Shown here: piece by piece, positions 42,232 through 49,771 of the stretch
Layout: each line of letters opens with the position of its first letter
How positions within the stretch are numbered: the first letter of the stretch is position 1
Assembly (NCBI GenBank): GCA_034717495.1
Contig: JAYELL010000108.1
Location: 1-64,000 of the forward strand
From: Chloroflexota bacterium
GTDB taxonomy: Bacteria; Chloroflexota; Anaerolineae; JAAEKA01
Direction of reading: 5' to 3'
Length of the DNA: 64,000 nt
The notes under the pieces: generated by a model
Told to the model about the DNA's origin: nothing
The model's database searches: none
Seen by the model: the letters and a program-made list of their open reading frames with translations, nothing else
Made by a program: the position numbers and the translations under genes

Positions 42232-42735
42232 TCATTGTGCGTGATCCAGCAGCAAAAGGCCACTGCTGCTTCGCTCTGCCATCCAGCCCTCGGTGCCCAG
42301 AATGTCAAGGCGCCACCAGGACAGCCCATCGGCGTCGCTGGGTCCCTCCAGGATCCATCCCATGCTGCCTGGCGGCACAGAAATCAGAACGTCGCCGGCT
42401 GGCTTTTTCTGATAGCCCGGCGACCGGCGCAGGTTTACATTGCTTCCACTGGCGTTCATGATACCATCGCCGATGTTGAAGCGCCCTTCGGAGACTGCCG
42501 CTTGAGTGTCACTTGCCGGCAAGGCCGTTGGGTGGGGCGGTGGAGTCCATGAGGGTCTCGAACCCAGGTCAGGCAGCTCGCCGCCGATGGAGATCCAGGT
42601 CAGGCCTGCCAGGCCGCACAGCGAGAGAATCAGAGCCGTAACCAGGGCCCATTGCAGCGTGCGGTCTTTTCGGCGTCGCCGGCTTGAGTCGGTGAGCCGG
42701 GTGGAGGGTGGCTGCTGGCGCGATGAATTACCCAT
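42232..42735 (-). CDS. Membrane-anchored single SH3-like repeat protein
   Basis: 167 aa from the ATG at 42735. A longer frame to 42948 would overlap the divergent phosphoesterase gene and is rejected. A basic N-terminus (SSRRRRKDR) is followed by one transmembrane helix at about 28-48, a Pro-rich linker and one C-terminal SH3-like repeat (VNLRRSPGYQKKPAGD, PPGSMGWILEGPSDADGLSWWRLD, TEGWMAERSS). This is the same module as the seven repeats of the giant protein at 30921. It probably displays a wall- or polymer-binding domain on the outer membrane face. The promoter sits immediately before the start codon, so a leaderless mRNA is likely. Confidence 0.8.
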   Translation of the reverse strand: MGNSSRQQPPSTRLTDSSRRRRKDRTLQWALVTALILSLCGLAGLTWISIGGELPDLGSRPSWTPPPHPTALPASDTQAAVSEGRFNIGDGIMNASGSNVNLRRSPGYQKKPAGDVLISVPPGSMGWILEGPSDADGLSWWRLDILGTEGWMAERSSSGLLLLDHAQ

Positions 42736-42741
42736 GATGCC

Positions 42742-42769
42742 ATTATAGCAAATGACCGTCAGGTGACAA
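42742..42769 (-). promoter_or_regulatory. Promoter abutting the start of the SH3 membrane protein
   Basis: Minus strand TTGTCA (42769-42764), 16-bp spacer, perfect TATAAT (42747-42742). Six bases separate the -10 from the ATG, so transcription should begin at or next to the A of the start codon. Confidence 0.7.
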
Positions 42770-42823
42770 ACCAGCCTGGGTCTCGGCCAAACGCAGACTG
42801 TCAGGAACGAAAGAGGTGAACCG

Positions 42824-43339
42824 ATGCGAATCGCAGTGATATCCGACGTGCACGACAATATCTGGAATCTTTCCGATGCTCTCGACAGAATTGCCGAACA
42901 GGAGGCGGGGGCACTGATTTTCTGCGGGGATTTCTGTGCCCCCTTCACTCTGGCTCAGATCGGCCAGGATTTCAATGGACCGGTACACTGCGTGTTTGGC
43001 AACAACGATGGCGATCCGCGGTTGTTATTGGCGAACGCGCAGGCAGCCGGCAACGTGACCTTGCATGGCGAATTTGCTGAGTTGGCCTTCGACGGGCGAC
43101 GAGTGGCGGTTAATCATTATCCGGAAATCGCCCAATACCTTGCCCGGTCGGGCGAATTCGACCTGGTCTGCTATGGGCACAATCATCAGGCTAAGGTGGA
43201 GAGAATGGGAAAGACGATTTTGGCTAACCCCGGGGAGGTGATGGGCAGGTTCGGCGATCCGACCTACGGAATCTACGATTCCGGAATGGGCGATTTTTCG
43301 CTCCATCCGGTATTGCATCACTGTAACCCGGTTGACTAG
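42824..43339 (+). CDS. YfcE/MJ0936-type metallophosphoesterase
   Basis: 171 aa; AGAGGTGA precedes the ATG. All metal-site motifs of the calcineurin-like fold are present: DVHDN at 8-12, GDFC, GNND, a His in the VNHYPE strand, and GHNH near the end. The small cytosolic enzymes of this family hydrolyse phosphodiesters in vitro; their physiological substrate is often unknown. It is divergently placed from the SH3 membrane-protein gene with 88 bp between. Confidence 0.9.
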   Translation: MRIAVISDVHDNIWNLSDALDRIAEQEAGALIFCGDFCAPFTLAQIGQDFNGPVHCVFGNNDGDPRLLLANAQAAGNVTLHGEFAELAFDGRRVAVNHYPEIAQYLARSGEFDLVCYGHNHQAKVERMGKTILANPGEVMGRFGDPTYGIYDSGMGDFSLHPVLHHCNPVD

Positions 43340-43389
43340 AGTTCAATCATTGAATTCGTGTAGTCAGTTAACTATAGAATCGGGAGAAT

Positions 43390-44097
43390 TCAATCAGGGC
43401 CAGACTCATGAGAGGGGGAGGGTGATGGGCTGGAACTGTTTTTGCCGGGGATAATGACGGCAAGCCAGGAGGCAAGTACAACAAGGAGAATACCGATCGC
43501 TGTTTGCCAGGGACCCCGACCAACGCTGACCGGTTTCCCGAAGATGGCATCCAGGGCGGGTTGGAGGCGGGCAAGGGCTTCCAGCGGTGCGTAAATCGAC
43601 GCCGCAGCCAGGAGACTCAGAAACAGGGCCACTATCCAGCCGGAGATCCGTCTGAGCAAGGGATAACTCAGGAGCGCAGCTACCAGACATAACGCGATGA
43701 GCACGCTTTGTTTCAGGAACTCATCTGTCTGCAGCAGTTCGGGGGTCCAGGCCGGTGGCAGCATTGACAGGGCAACCGGGACCGCAGCTAGATTCAACAG
43801 CCAACGAATGAGGCGGGGAAACCGAAACTCGGCGCGGTGTGCCAGGAGACTCAGGCTCAGGCTGAGAGTCACCAGGGGAAGGAAAAAGACCTCTCGCGTC
43901 AATTGAATGACGCCACTGCGCACCTCGGCAACGAATTTAACATACTCGGGGAAGTCGAGACCGAGGATACGAAGCGCCGCCGACTCGGACCATATCCAGG
44001 CTCCCCAATAGCCCAGGGCTAATAAGAGCCAGCCGATCAGGAGAATCAGCGTGGCCGTAACAGGATGAAAGGCGATTCCTTTGAGCCTGCTGGTCAT
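43390..44097 (-). CDS. Polytopic membrane protein of unknown function in a glycan cluster
   Basis: 235 aa from the ATG at 44097, which overlaps the stop of the upstream GT4 gene by ATGA (translational coupling). Six hydrophobic segments are visible: about 10-30, 60-80, 95-115, 130-150, 155-175 and 200-220. A short Ser/Pro tail follows. No enzyme motif was recognised. Its position as last gene of the ligase-GtrA-GT4 unit suggests a part in glycan export or lipid-carrier handling; this is inference only. Confidence 0.7.
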   Translation of the reverse strand: MTSRLKGIAFHPVTATLILLIGWLLLALGYWGAWIWSESAALRILGLDFPEYVKFVAEVRSGVIQLTREVFFLPLVTLSLSLSLLAHRAEFRFPRLIRWLLNLAAVPVALSMLPPAWTPELLQTDEFLKQSVLIALCLVAALLSYPLLRRISGWIVALFLSLLAAASIYAPLEALARLQPALDAIFGKPVSVGRGPWQTAIGILLVVLASWLAVIIPGKNSSSPSPSPSHESGPD

Positions 44098-45230
44098 GGT
44101 CGGGAGAAAACGCGTTCGTAGGTGGACAACAAGGTTTGGGCTGCCGACTCCCATGTGAAGCGTCGCGCCTGGGCGAGACCGCGTTGGCGCAACTCACTTC
44201 GCAAGCTGTCGTTTTCGATAAGGAGCCTCATAGCACTGATCAGCCCAACTTCGTCGGCCGCATCGACCAACAAAGCCGCGTCGCCTGCGGCCTCAGGCAG
44301 CGAGGAATTGTCCGAGCAGACCACCGGGGTTCCACAGGCCATCGCCTCCACAACCGGGATACCAAACCCCTCGTACCAGGTGGGAAGAGCGAACAGATCA
44401 GCGGCACTATAGAGGTGTGGCAGGTCGGCGTCCTCGACGAAGCCGGTGAAGGTAATGTCCTCGCGGAAATCGGACTCGTCGGCAACTCTGAATATCTCGT
44501 TGGTTAGCCAACCCTTCCCCCCGGCGATTACCAGTCGATGAGGATGGTCTGTTTCCCGGCGCAATCGATCCCACGACCTGATCAAACCAGGCCAGTTCTT
44601 GCGAGGTTCCAACGTGCTCACTCCCAGGATGAAGGGGGCGCGCCCCAGGCCGTATTTTTCTCGCACAATCTGCAGGCCAGGGGAATTGGTCAGGGGTTGG
44701 AAGCGATGGTCGACGCCCGGATAGACTACGGTGATCTGTTCCTCGTCGACGTTCATTAGATCTACCAGGTCGCGTTTTGTGCTCTTGCTGTCGGCGAGGA
44801 TATGGTTCGCTCTGCGCACTGAATGGGGTACCGTGTTGGCCAGGAAGCAGCGGAGTCGTTCGTCAGCATATTCGGGTACCGTCAGGAAGCTGAGGTCATG
44901 GATGGTTAACAAGGTTTTGGCTCGTCGCACCGGAGGCAGGGCAAAGTCTGAGGCGTGATACAGGTCGGACGGGCTCGATAACCAGTCCACAGGCAACGGT
45001 ACCTTCAACCGATGCCAGCCGATGGTCAGCCAGCGACTGGCAATGGGGACGATCCGAACGTCCATGCCATCGGGTGCTTTGACAAGACCTTCGGGCGGGC
45101 TTCCGAAAACCAGCAGGGTCACCTTGTGTTTGTCCAGCAAAGGAGCCAACGCGTTGACAAGACCACGGGTGTGTCGACCGATGCCTGCACCCTGGTGCAC
45201 CGCCGGGGTATAATCAATGGTGATGTGCAC
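44094..45230 (-). CDS. GT4-family glycosyltransferase (mannosyltransferase-like)
   Basis: 378 aa; the start is GTG at 45230. GT-B fold: HQGAGIGRHTRGLVNAL near the N-terminus, DLYHASDFALPP, HDLSFLTVPEYA, the linker ILGVSTLEPRKNWPGLI and the C-terminal donor motif YEGFGIPVVEAMACGTPVVCSD with the E-x7-E pattern. It most resembles the WbaZ/mannosyltransferase-like group. It should add a hexose to a lipid-linked or surface glycan at the cytoplasmic face. Flanked by gtrA (29 bp upstream) and a coupled membrane protein. Confidence 0.92.
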   Translation of the reverse strand: MHITIDYTPAVHQGAGIGRHTRGLVNALAPLLDKHKVTLLVFGSPPEGLVKAPDGMDVRIVPIASRWLTIGWHRLKVPLPVDWLSSPSDLYHASDFALPPVRRAKTLLTIHDLSFLTVPEYADERLRCFLANTVPHSVRRANHILADSKSTKRDLVDLMNVDEEQITVVYPGVDHRFQPLTNSPGLQIVREKYGLGRAPFILGVSTLEPRKNWPGLIRSWDRLRRETDHPHRLVIAGGKGWLTNEIFRVADESDFREDITFTGFVEDADLPHLYSAADLFALPTWYEGFGIPVVEAMACGTPVVCSDNSSLPEAAGDAALLVDAADEVGLISAMRLLIENDSLRSELRQRGLAQARRFTWESAAQTLLSTYERVFSRP

Positions 45231-45259
45231 GATATTACAATCTCACATCCCTTGAGTTC

Positions 45260-45751
45260 TTATTCGATCCCCTTGTAGGTCCAAAGCCGGTTGGCACCGT
45301 AGTTCCAGAATAATACGACACCGATGGCAGTTATCTTGGCCAGGTTATAGTCGAGGGGGTCGGCAATAACCTGGCTTGTCAATTGGTAAACCAACCAGAG
45401 CACCAGATTGTTGATTGCCAGGCCAATGATATTGACAGCGGCAAATTGGGCCAACTGTGAGTGAAGGGGGCGTTCTCGACTCTCGGGAAAGGTCCAGAGC
45501 CGATTCCAGGTGAAGTTACTCAGAACCGCCACCGTGAATGAAATGCTGTTAGCCACCAGCAGCGGCAGGCCAAATACCTTGATTAACAGGTTTAGCACCG
45601 TCAAATCGACGACCATACCGATGGCGCCGACGGTGGCAAACTTCAGGAACCGGGTCAACTCCTTGGGGCTAAGGCCAGTTCGATGGGATAACCGGTCGAG
45701 CAGGTTGTTGAAAAGTGTTTGCGGCAATCGTGTTTCTACGGAATGAGACAT
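45260..45751 (-). CDS. GtrA-family membrane protein
   Basis: 163 aa with four transmembrane helices. Starts with LTRFLKFATVGAIGMVVDLTVLNLL, the standard GtrA opening, followed by SISFTVAVLSNFTWNRLWTFPES. GtrA-like proteins are thought to help flip polyprenyl-phosphate-linked sugars across the membrane for surface glycan decoration. The ATG at 45751 is 4 bp after the O-antigen-ligase stop, so the two are co-transcribed. Confidence 0.93.
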   Translation of the reverse strand: MSHSVETRLPQTLFNNLLDRLSHRTGLSPKELTRFLKFATVGAIGMVVDLTVLNLLIKVFGLPLLVANSISFTVAVLSNFTWNRLWTFPESRERPLHSQLAQFAAVNIIGLAINNLVLWLVYQLTSQVIADPLDYNLAKITAIGVVLFWNYGANRLWTYKGIE

Positions 45752-45754
45752 TGA

Positions 45755-47248
45755 CTAAGAGTTTCCAACGGTTTCGATGGGACGCTGGTTGATTTTTGGA
45801 TAATTGCCGATAAGTGGGCCGCTGTCCAGCACTGCCATGACACCCAGCATCAAGGCAAAGTGCAGGTACATGTGTTGCACCCATAGATTGTCAAACAGGT
45901 TATGGATCGTGATCTGTGCCCAGGCACCCAGCACTCCAGCACCGACAGCTGCCACGTAGCGGTCCCGGTTTGAAGCTGCCCGGATCGCGCGCCAGCCGGC
46001 GGCAACCCAGAATACCAGGTAGGCAACGAAGCCCAGCAGGCCACTCTCCGCACCAAAATTCAGATAGACATTATGGGCGTGGCCCAGCGCCTCTTGCCAG
46101 CGCGGCAGTGCGTACCGGGCATAGGCGGCGCCGTAGTTTCCGATACCCACGCCCAGCCAGGGCTGGTCTGCCCACATGGCCTTGGCTGCTTCCCAGTGAG
46201 CCAGGCGTTCGATGACGGCGAAGTTCTCGTCGGTCACCTCGATCCGCTGCACTTCGACCAATCCCAGATAGGTCTCCAGGTCGGCCAGCCGCTCAACCAG
46301 CGGGTCGGGAATCAAGTTCGCCCACCCGAATATCATACCCGATCCGAGCAGGGCAATCAGGATAACCACCAGTAATGGTGCAGCACGGCGACTGAGTGCC
46401 AAAAGGACGACCATAGTCGATCCTGCAAAGGCGATCCAGGCGCCCCGACTCCAACTCAGCAACAATCCCAGGGAGATCAGCAATGCCGTCGCGAACAACA
46501 CCAGCCGCAAAACGATCCCTGGCCAGCCGTGAAGCCGCTGGCCAGCCGAGGGCGTCAGGCTCCAAATGGCCAGGCTAATGGCCAAAGGCGCGACCATACC
46601 GAGGTAGCCGGCGTAGGGGTTTGGCTGGCGGAAGCTACCATGGGCTCTCATAAAGCGGCCCATCAACACAAAAGGATCGGGGCCCGTCTGCGTTATGAAT
46701 TGGTAGAGTCCGAGCAGTGCCTGGCCCACTCCCGCCAGAAGCAGCGCTGCCAGGACCCAGCCTGCGAAACGAGCCGGCAGGATCGCAACCACGCAGGTGT
46801 AAAGTGCTAACACCTGGAGCCATTTCACCAGTTCCGGAATCCCTTCCTTGTAGGAGCCTGCTCCTGGAAGGGAAAGCGCCAGCGCCAGCGCGAACAACAC
46901 CAGAGGCACCGTCAAGGGAGCCCACGGAATAACCAGGGATCCCTGGGCGAATCCCTTCAGCAGCCATGCTCCCAATGCCAATAACAAGAGCAGGTCTGCA
47001 CCGTCCACCGGTAAATTTCCCACGGGCAGTGGCATGGCTGCTGCAAATGGAATGGAGAGGCCAAGTGCGACAAGCCCTAGCCAGGGCCGAACCAGGATTG
47101 CCAGGGTAATAGCCATACCGATCAGAATGGCTATGCTCCAGAGTGGTGTCACCAGTGCGATAAACGCAGCCAGAATAATGGTGATCAGTCCAATTGCCAG
47201 TGGCTGCCGGTCGAACCCTGTTTCGGTCCCGAGAAGGGAGCTGTTCAT
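45755..47248 (-). CDS. O-antigen ligase/polymerase family membrane protein
   Basis: 497 aa from the ATG at 47248. A TTG at 47320 would lie on the promoter -35 and is rejected. About 12 transmembrane helices; a large extracytoplasmic loop with WADQPWLGVGIGNYGAAY and ALGHAHNVYLNF is the Wzy_C/WaaL signature (His near 385). Such enzymes polymerise or transfer lipid-carried glycans outside the membrane. First gene of the unit that also holds gtrA, a GT4 enzyme and a membrane protein, so the cluster likely builds a surface polysaccharide or glycoprotein glycan. Confidence 0.9.
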   Translation of the reverse strand: MNSSLLGTETGFDRQPLAIGLITIILAAFIALVTPLWSIAILIGMAITLAILVRPWLGLVALGLSIPFAAAMPLPVGNLPVDGADLLLLLALGAWLLKGFAQGSLVIPWAPLTVPLVLFALALALSLPGAGSYKEGIPELVKWLQVLALYTCVVAILPARFAGWVLAALLLAGVGQALLGLYQFITQTGPDPFVLMGRFMRAHGSFRQPNPYAGYLGMVAPLAISLAIWSLTPSAGQRLHGWPGIVLRLVLFATALLISLGLLLSWSRGAWIAFAGSTMVVLLALSRRAAPLLVVILIALLGSGMIFGWANLIPDPLVERLADLETYLGLVEVQRIEVTDENFAVIERLAHWEAAKAMWADQPWLGVGIGNYGAAYARYALPRWQEALGHAHNVYLNFGAESGLLGFVAYLVFWVAAGWRAIRAASNRDRYVAAVGAGVLGAWAQITIHNLFDNLWVQHMYLHFALMLGVMAVLDSGPLIGNYPKINQRPIETVGNS

Positions 47249-47265
47249 TGCATTAACACCATTTC

Positions 47266-47320
47266 GCCCCGGGAATCGGGGCTGATCTGCTATCTTACGG
47301 TCAAAGCGATCCTTTGTCAA
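47266..47320 (-). promoter_or_regulatory. Promoter and 5' hairpin of the glycan cluster
   Basis: Minus strand TTGACA (47320-47315), 17-bp spacer, TAAGAT (47297-47292). The predicted start is near 47285. A GCCCCG-GGAAT-CGGGGC stem-loop (plus-strand sequence, 47266-47282) begins three bases later and ends 17 nt before the ATG. Confidence 0.7.
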
Positions 47321-47372
47321 ACGTGGCCTTCGCCAGTTCGGTCTCCGTTCGATTTTCGGCGCTTCCCCGGCT

Positions 47373-47382
47373 GTGGTATACT
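47373..47382 (+). promoter_or_regulatory. Extended -10 promoter of dsbA-vkor
   Basis: GTGGTATACT with TATACT at 47377-47382, and a weak -35. The TGTGG context is shared with the hsp20 promoter. Confidence 0.45.
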
Positions 47383-47437
47383 GGTGCCCGATTTATCGCG
47401 AATTGTTATTGAAAACTTGATTGAATCTGAGGAGACT

Positions 47438-48199
47438 ATGGCTAAGAAAAAGAAGAAACGATCGAGCAGTGGACAGAGTACTGCCCAGCCGACAACGCCA
47501 ACCAAGACTTCCTACCGAGACCGCAAGCGAAAGCAAAACCAGACGTGGCTCTGGGTGGCAGCAGCAGTCGCAGTGGTTGCGGTTGGCGCCATCCTGTTTT
47601 TTACCAATCAAAGCCAGGCGTCTGTGAGTGAACCGCCTGCAGCTACCGGTTTGAGCGCTGACCTGGTAGATCGGTCGACAATGGGCAGTGCCGTTGCTCC
47701 AGTGGTGGTCACGGAATACTCCGATTTCGGCTGCCCCGCCTGCAAAACCTTCGCTGAAACAAGTGGCAAGCAACTCAAGGAAGAGTATGTGAATCCGGGA
47801 GTTGTACGATTTGAGTACAAGCACTACCCCCTACCCCAACATGAACCGGGTGCAAGCTGGGCAGCCAACGCAGCCGAGTGTGCGGCCGATCAGGGTCTGT
47901 TCTGGGAAATGCACGATTTTCTCTACCAGGAACAGGGTAAGCAGGGCCCCAATACCTTCACCCAGGGCCGTTTGCGCAACATGGCGGACGCTCTGGGCTT
48001 GGATAGCACGGCCTTTGACAGGTGTTTGAGTCGCCAGGACCACGGCGATGTGATCCGTGATGACATCAACGAGGCTCGCAACCTCTTCGTCAACTCGACA
48101 CCCACTGTCTTTGTCAATGGCAAGAAGGTTGCATCACCGGTGTATTCGGAGATCAAGGCTGCGGTCGACGCGGAGCTGGAAGCACAGGGGGACGGCTAG
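47438..48199 (+). CDS. Membrane-anchored DsbA-like thiol oxidoreductase
   Basis: 253 aa from the ATG at 47438 (GAGGAG upstream). A very basic N-terminus (MAKKKKKRSSSG) precedes one transmembrane helix at about 38-58. The extracytoplasmic thioredoxin_4/DsbA domain has the active site FGCPACKTF at about residues 100-108 and the cis-Pro region NSTPTVFVNGKK near the C-terminus. It would introduce or shuffle disulfides in exported proteins. VKOR, encoded 3 bp downstream, is the natural partner that re-oxidises it. Confidence 0.93.
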   Translation: MAKKKKKRSSSGQSTAQPTTPTKTSYRDRKRKQNQTWLWVAAAVAVVAVGAILFFTNQSQASVSEPPAATGLSADLVDRSTMGSAVAPVVVTEYSDFGCPACKTFAETSGKQLKEEYVNPGVVRFEYKHYPLPQHEPGASWAANAAECAADQGLFWEMHDFLYQEQGKQGPNTFTQGRLRNMADALGLDSTAFDRCLSRQDHGDVIRDDINEARNLFVNSTPTVFVNGKKVASPVYSEIKAAVDAELEAQGDG

Positions 48200-48202
48200 G
48201 GG

Positions 48203-48688
48203 ATGATGGCCCAGACTCGAAATTGGCAGGACTGGCTGGAACTGATTCTGATCTTTGCAGGAATTGCTGTTGCCACCTACCTGACATACATCAAGCTATT
48301 CGGACTGGAGGCGTATTGCGCCGGAGTGGGTAACTGCGAGGCTGTGCAGACCAGCCCATATGCCGAGCTGTTCGGGATTCCGGTCGCCATCCTCGGCTTG
48401 CTGACCTATCTGGCACTTCTGGTGTTATTCCTCGTGAAATGGTTCGATTGGAGAGACCTGGGCCAGCTGGCAACTCAACTGTTTTTCCTGGTTACCCTGG
48501 TTGGTTTGCTTTTCTCCGTCTATTTGACCTATCTTGAACTCTTTGTGATCCTGGCGATTTGCCCATGGTGCGTCGCTTCTGCACTGGTCATGCTGGGCCT
48601 GTTCTTCCTGGCTCTGGCAGATGTCCTCGGAGGGGAACCGGAGTACGCCGTTGAGTCGGTGCCGGGAGAGGCCGGCCACAGACGTTGA
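48203..48688 (+). CDS. Vitamin K epoxide reductase family protein (DsbB substitute)
   Basis: 161 aa with four transmembrane helices. The redox centre CPWC is in the last helix (ILAICPWCVASAL), with the shuttle Cys pair in the first extracytoplasmic loop (EAYCAGVGNCEAV). Bacterial VKOR passes electrons from DsbA to quinone and replaces DsbB in many lineages. Adjacent to the DsbA-like gene on the same transcript. The hairpin at 48706 ends the operon. Confidence 0.94.
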   Translation: MMAQTRNWQDWLELILIFAGIAVATYLTYIKLFGLEAYCAGVGNCEAVQTSPYAELFGIPVAILGLLTYLALLVLFLVKWFDWRDLGQLATQLFFLVTLVGLLFSVYLTYLELFVILAICPWCVASALVMLGLFFLALADVLGGEPEYAVESVPGEAGHRR

Positions 48689-48705
48689 TCGGGGTTTCAC
48701 CTGGC

Positions 48706-48751
48706 AACAGAGGCGGCGCATCGTCGATGTAAGCGATGCGCCGCCTCTGTT
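48706..48751. terminator. Strong bidirectional terminator, 18-bp stem
   Basis: Perfect arms of 18 bases (48706-48723 and 48734-48751) with a 10-base loop, between the VKOR gene and the convergent mtnP. The A and T ends of the arms give short U-tracts in both directions. Confidence 0.92.
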
Positions 48752-48796
48752 CTTTGCTGGGCTTTCGTTATAAGCGAGCTCGGTCCCAATGCAACG

Positions 48797-49675
48797 TCAG
48801 CTGTATTTGTCGATGAACAGGCTTAACTGTTTCCTGGCCTTCTCGGGCCAATAGGCCCTGTCGGTAAACAGAGCATTCTGTAAGGCGTTGCGGTAGGGGC
48901 TGGGCCCTGCGTTTGCCAGCATCCTGACAGCATTGCGTACGGAGTCCTGAGCAATTACGGCATTTTGTGTCAATATCCGTACTACTGCCTCGACGGTTAC
49001 GGGCTCCTCGCTTTCATGCCATACGTCGTAGTCGGTGATATGGGCCATGATGGCAAAGCTCATCTCTGCTTCACGAGCGAGGAATGCCTCTGGGGTGGTT
49101 GTCATACCGATGATATCGAAGCCCAGTTGACGAAAGGCGTTGCTTTCGGCTTTCGTACTGAAACGGGGACCCTCGATCGTCACAAATGTGCCACCATGGT
49201 GGGCTGTTGCCCCGGTTTCCTTTACTGCGCGGAGGCAGACCTCGGAAAGGTATTCGCAGAAGGGGTTCGCTACGGCGATATGGGCGACGATCCCCTCTGT
49301 GCCCACTTTTGGATCATCGAAAAATGAAAGGCTTCGCAGGCGTGTGCGGTCAAAGACCTGATCCGGTATTACGATGTCGCCGGGAGTCAATCTCTCTCTC
49401 AGGCTGCCACAGGCGCTTACGCCGATCAGGTATTCTACCCCCAGTCTCTTGAAGCCCCAGATATTGGCTCGAAAGGGCAATCGGGTCGGGCTGATACGGT
49501 GCCCGCGACCGTGGCGGCTGAGAAATGCGACTCGTTGTCCTTCGAGGGATCCAACGATGAAGGCATCGGAGGGTTTGCCAAAGGGTGTGTCTAACCACAC
49601 CTCCTCAATATTCTCGAGAGCGTCCATTTGATAGACGCCGCTGCCGCCGATCACGCCTATACGTACGGGATCCAT
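48797..49675 (-). CDS. mtnP: S-methyl-5'-thioadenosine phosphorylase
   Basis: 292 aa. Trimeric PNP/MTAP fold: IGVIGGSGVY at the start (phosphate loop), RHGRGHRISPTRLPFRANIWGFK, GTFVTIEGPRFSTKAESN and GMTTTPEAFLAREAEM, which is the MTAP/PNP substrate signature. It phosphorolyses MTA from polyamine synthesis to adenine and methylthioribose-1-phosphate; a general purine nucleoside phosphorylase role cannot be excluded. No other methionine-salvage genes are adjacent. Confidence 0.92.
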   Translation of the reverse strand: MDPVRIGVIGGSGVYQMDALENIEEVWLDTPFGKPSDAFIVGSLEGQRVAFLSRHGRGHRISPTRLPFRANIWGFKRLGVEYLIGVSACGSLRERLTPGDIVIPDQVFDRTRLRSLSFFDDPKVGTEGIVAHIAVANPFCEYLSEVCLRAVKETGATAHHGGTFVTIEGPRFSTKAESNAFRQLGFDIIGMTTTPEAFLAREAEMSFAIMAHITDYDVWHESEEPVTVEAVVRILTQNAVIAQDSVRNAVRMLANAGPSPYRNALQNALFTDRAYWPEKARKQLSLFIDKYS

Positions 49676-49771
49676 AGGTGCCAGCTTCCTTTCTTCCAGG
49701 AGTGTGAGTGAATGACCTGGCTATTTTACTGCTTTTTCCGGGAAATGGGCAACTGGAACCGCAGCTGAGAT

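Noticed and set aside
43349-43394. Terminator between phosphoesterase and membrane-protein genes
   Set aside because: The ATTGAATTC/GAATTCAAT arms are AT-rich, far apart and overlap the end of the minus-strand gene, so support is too weak.
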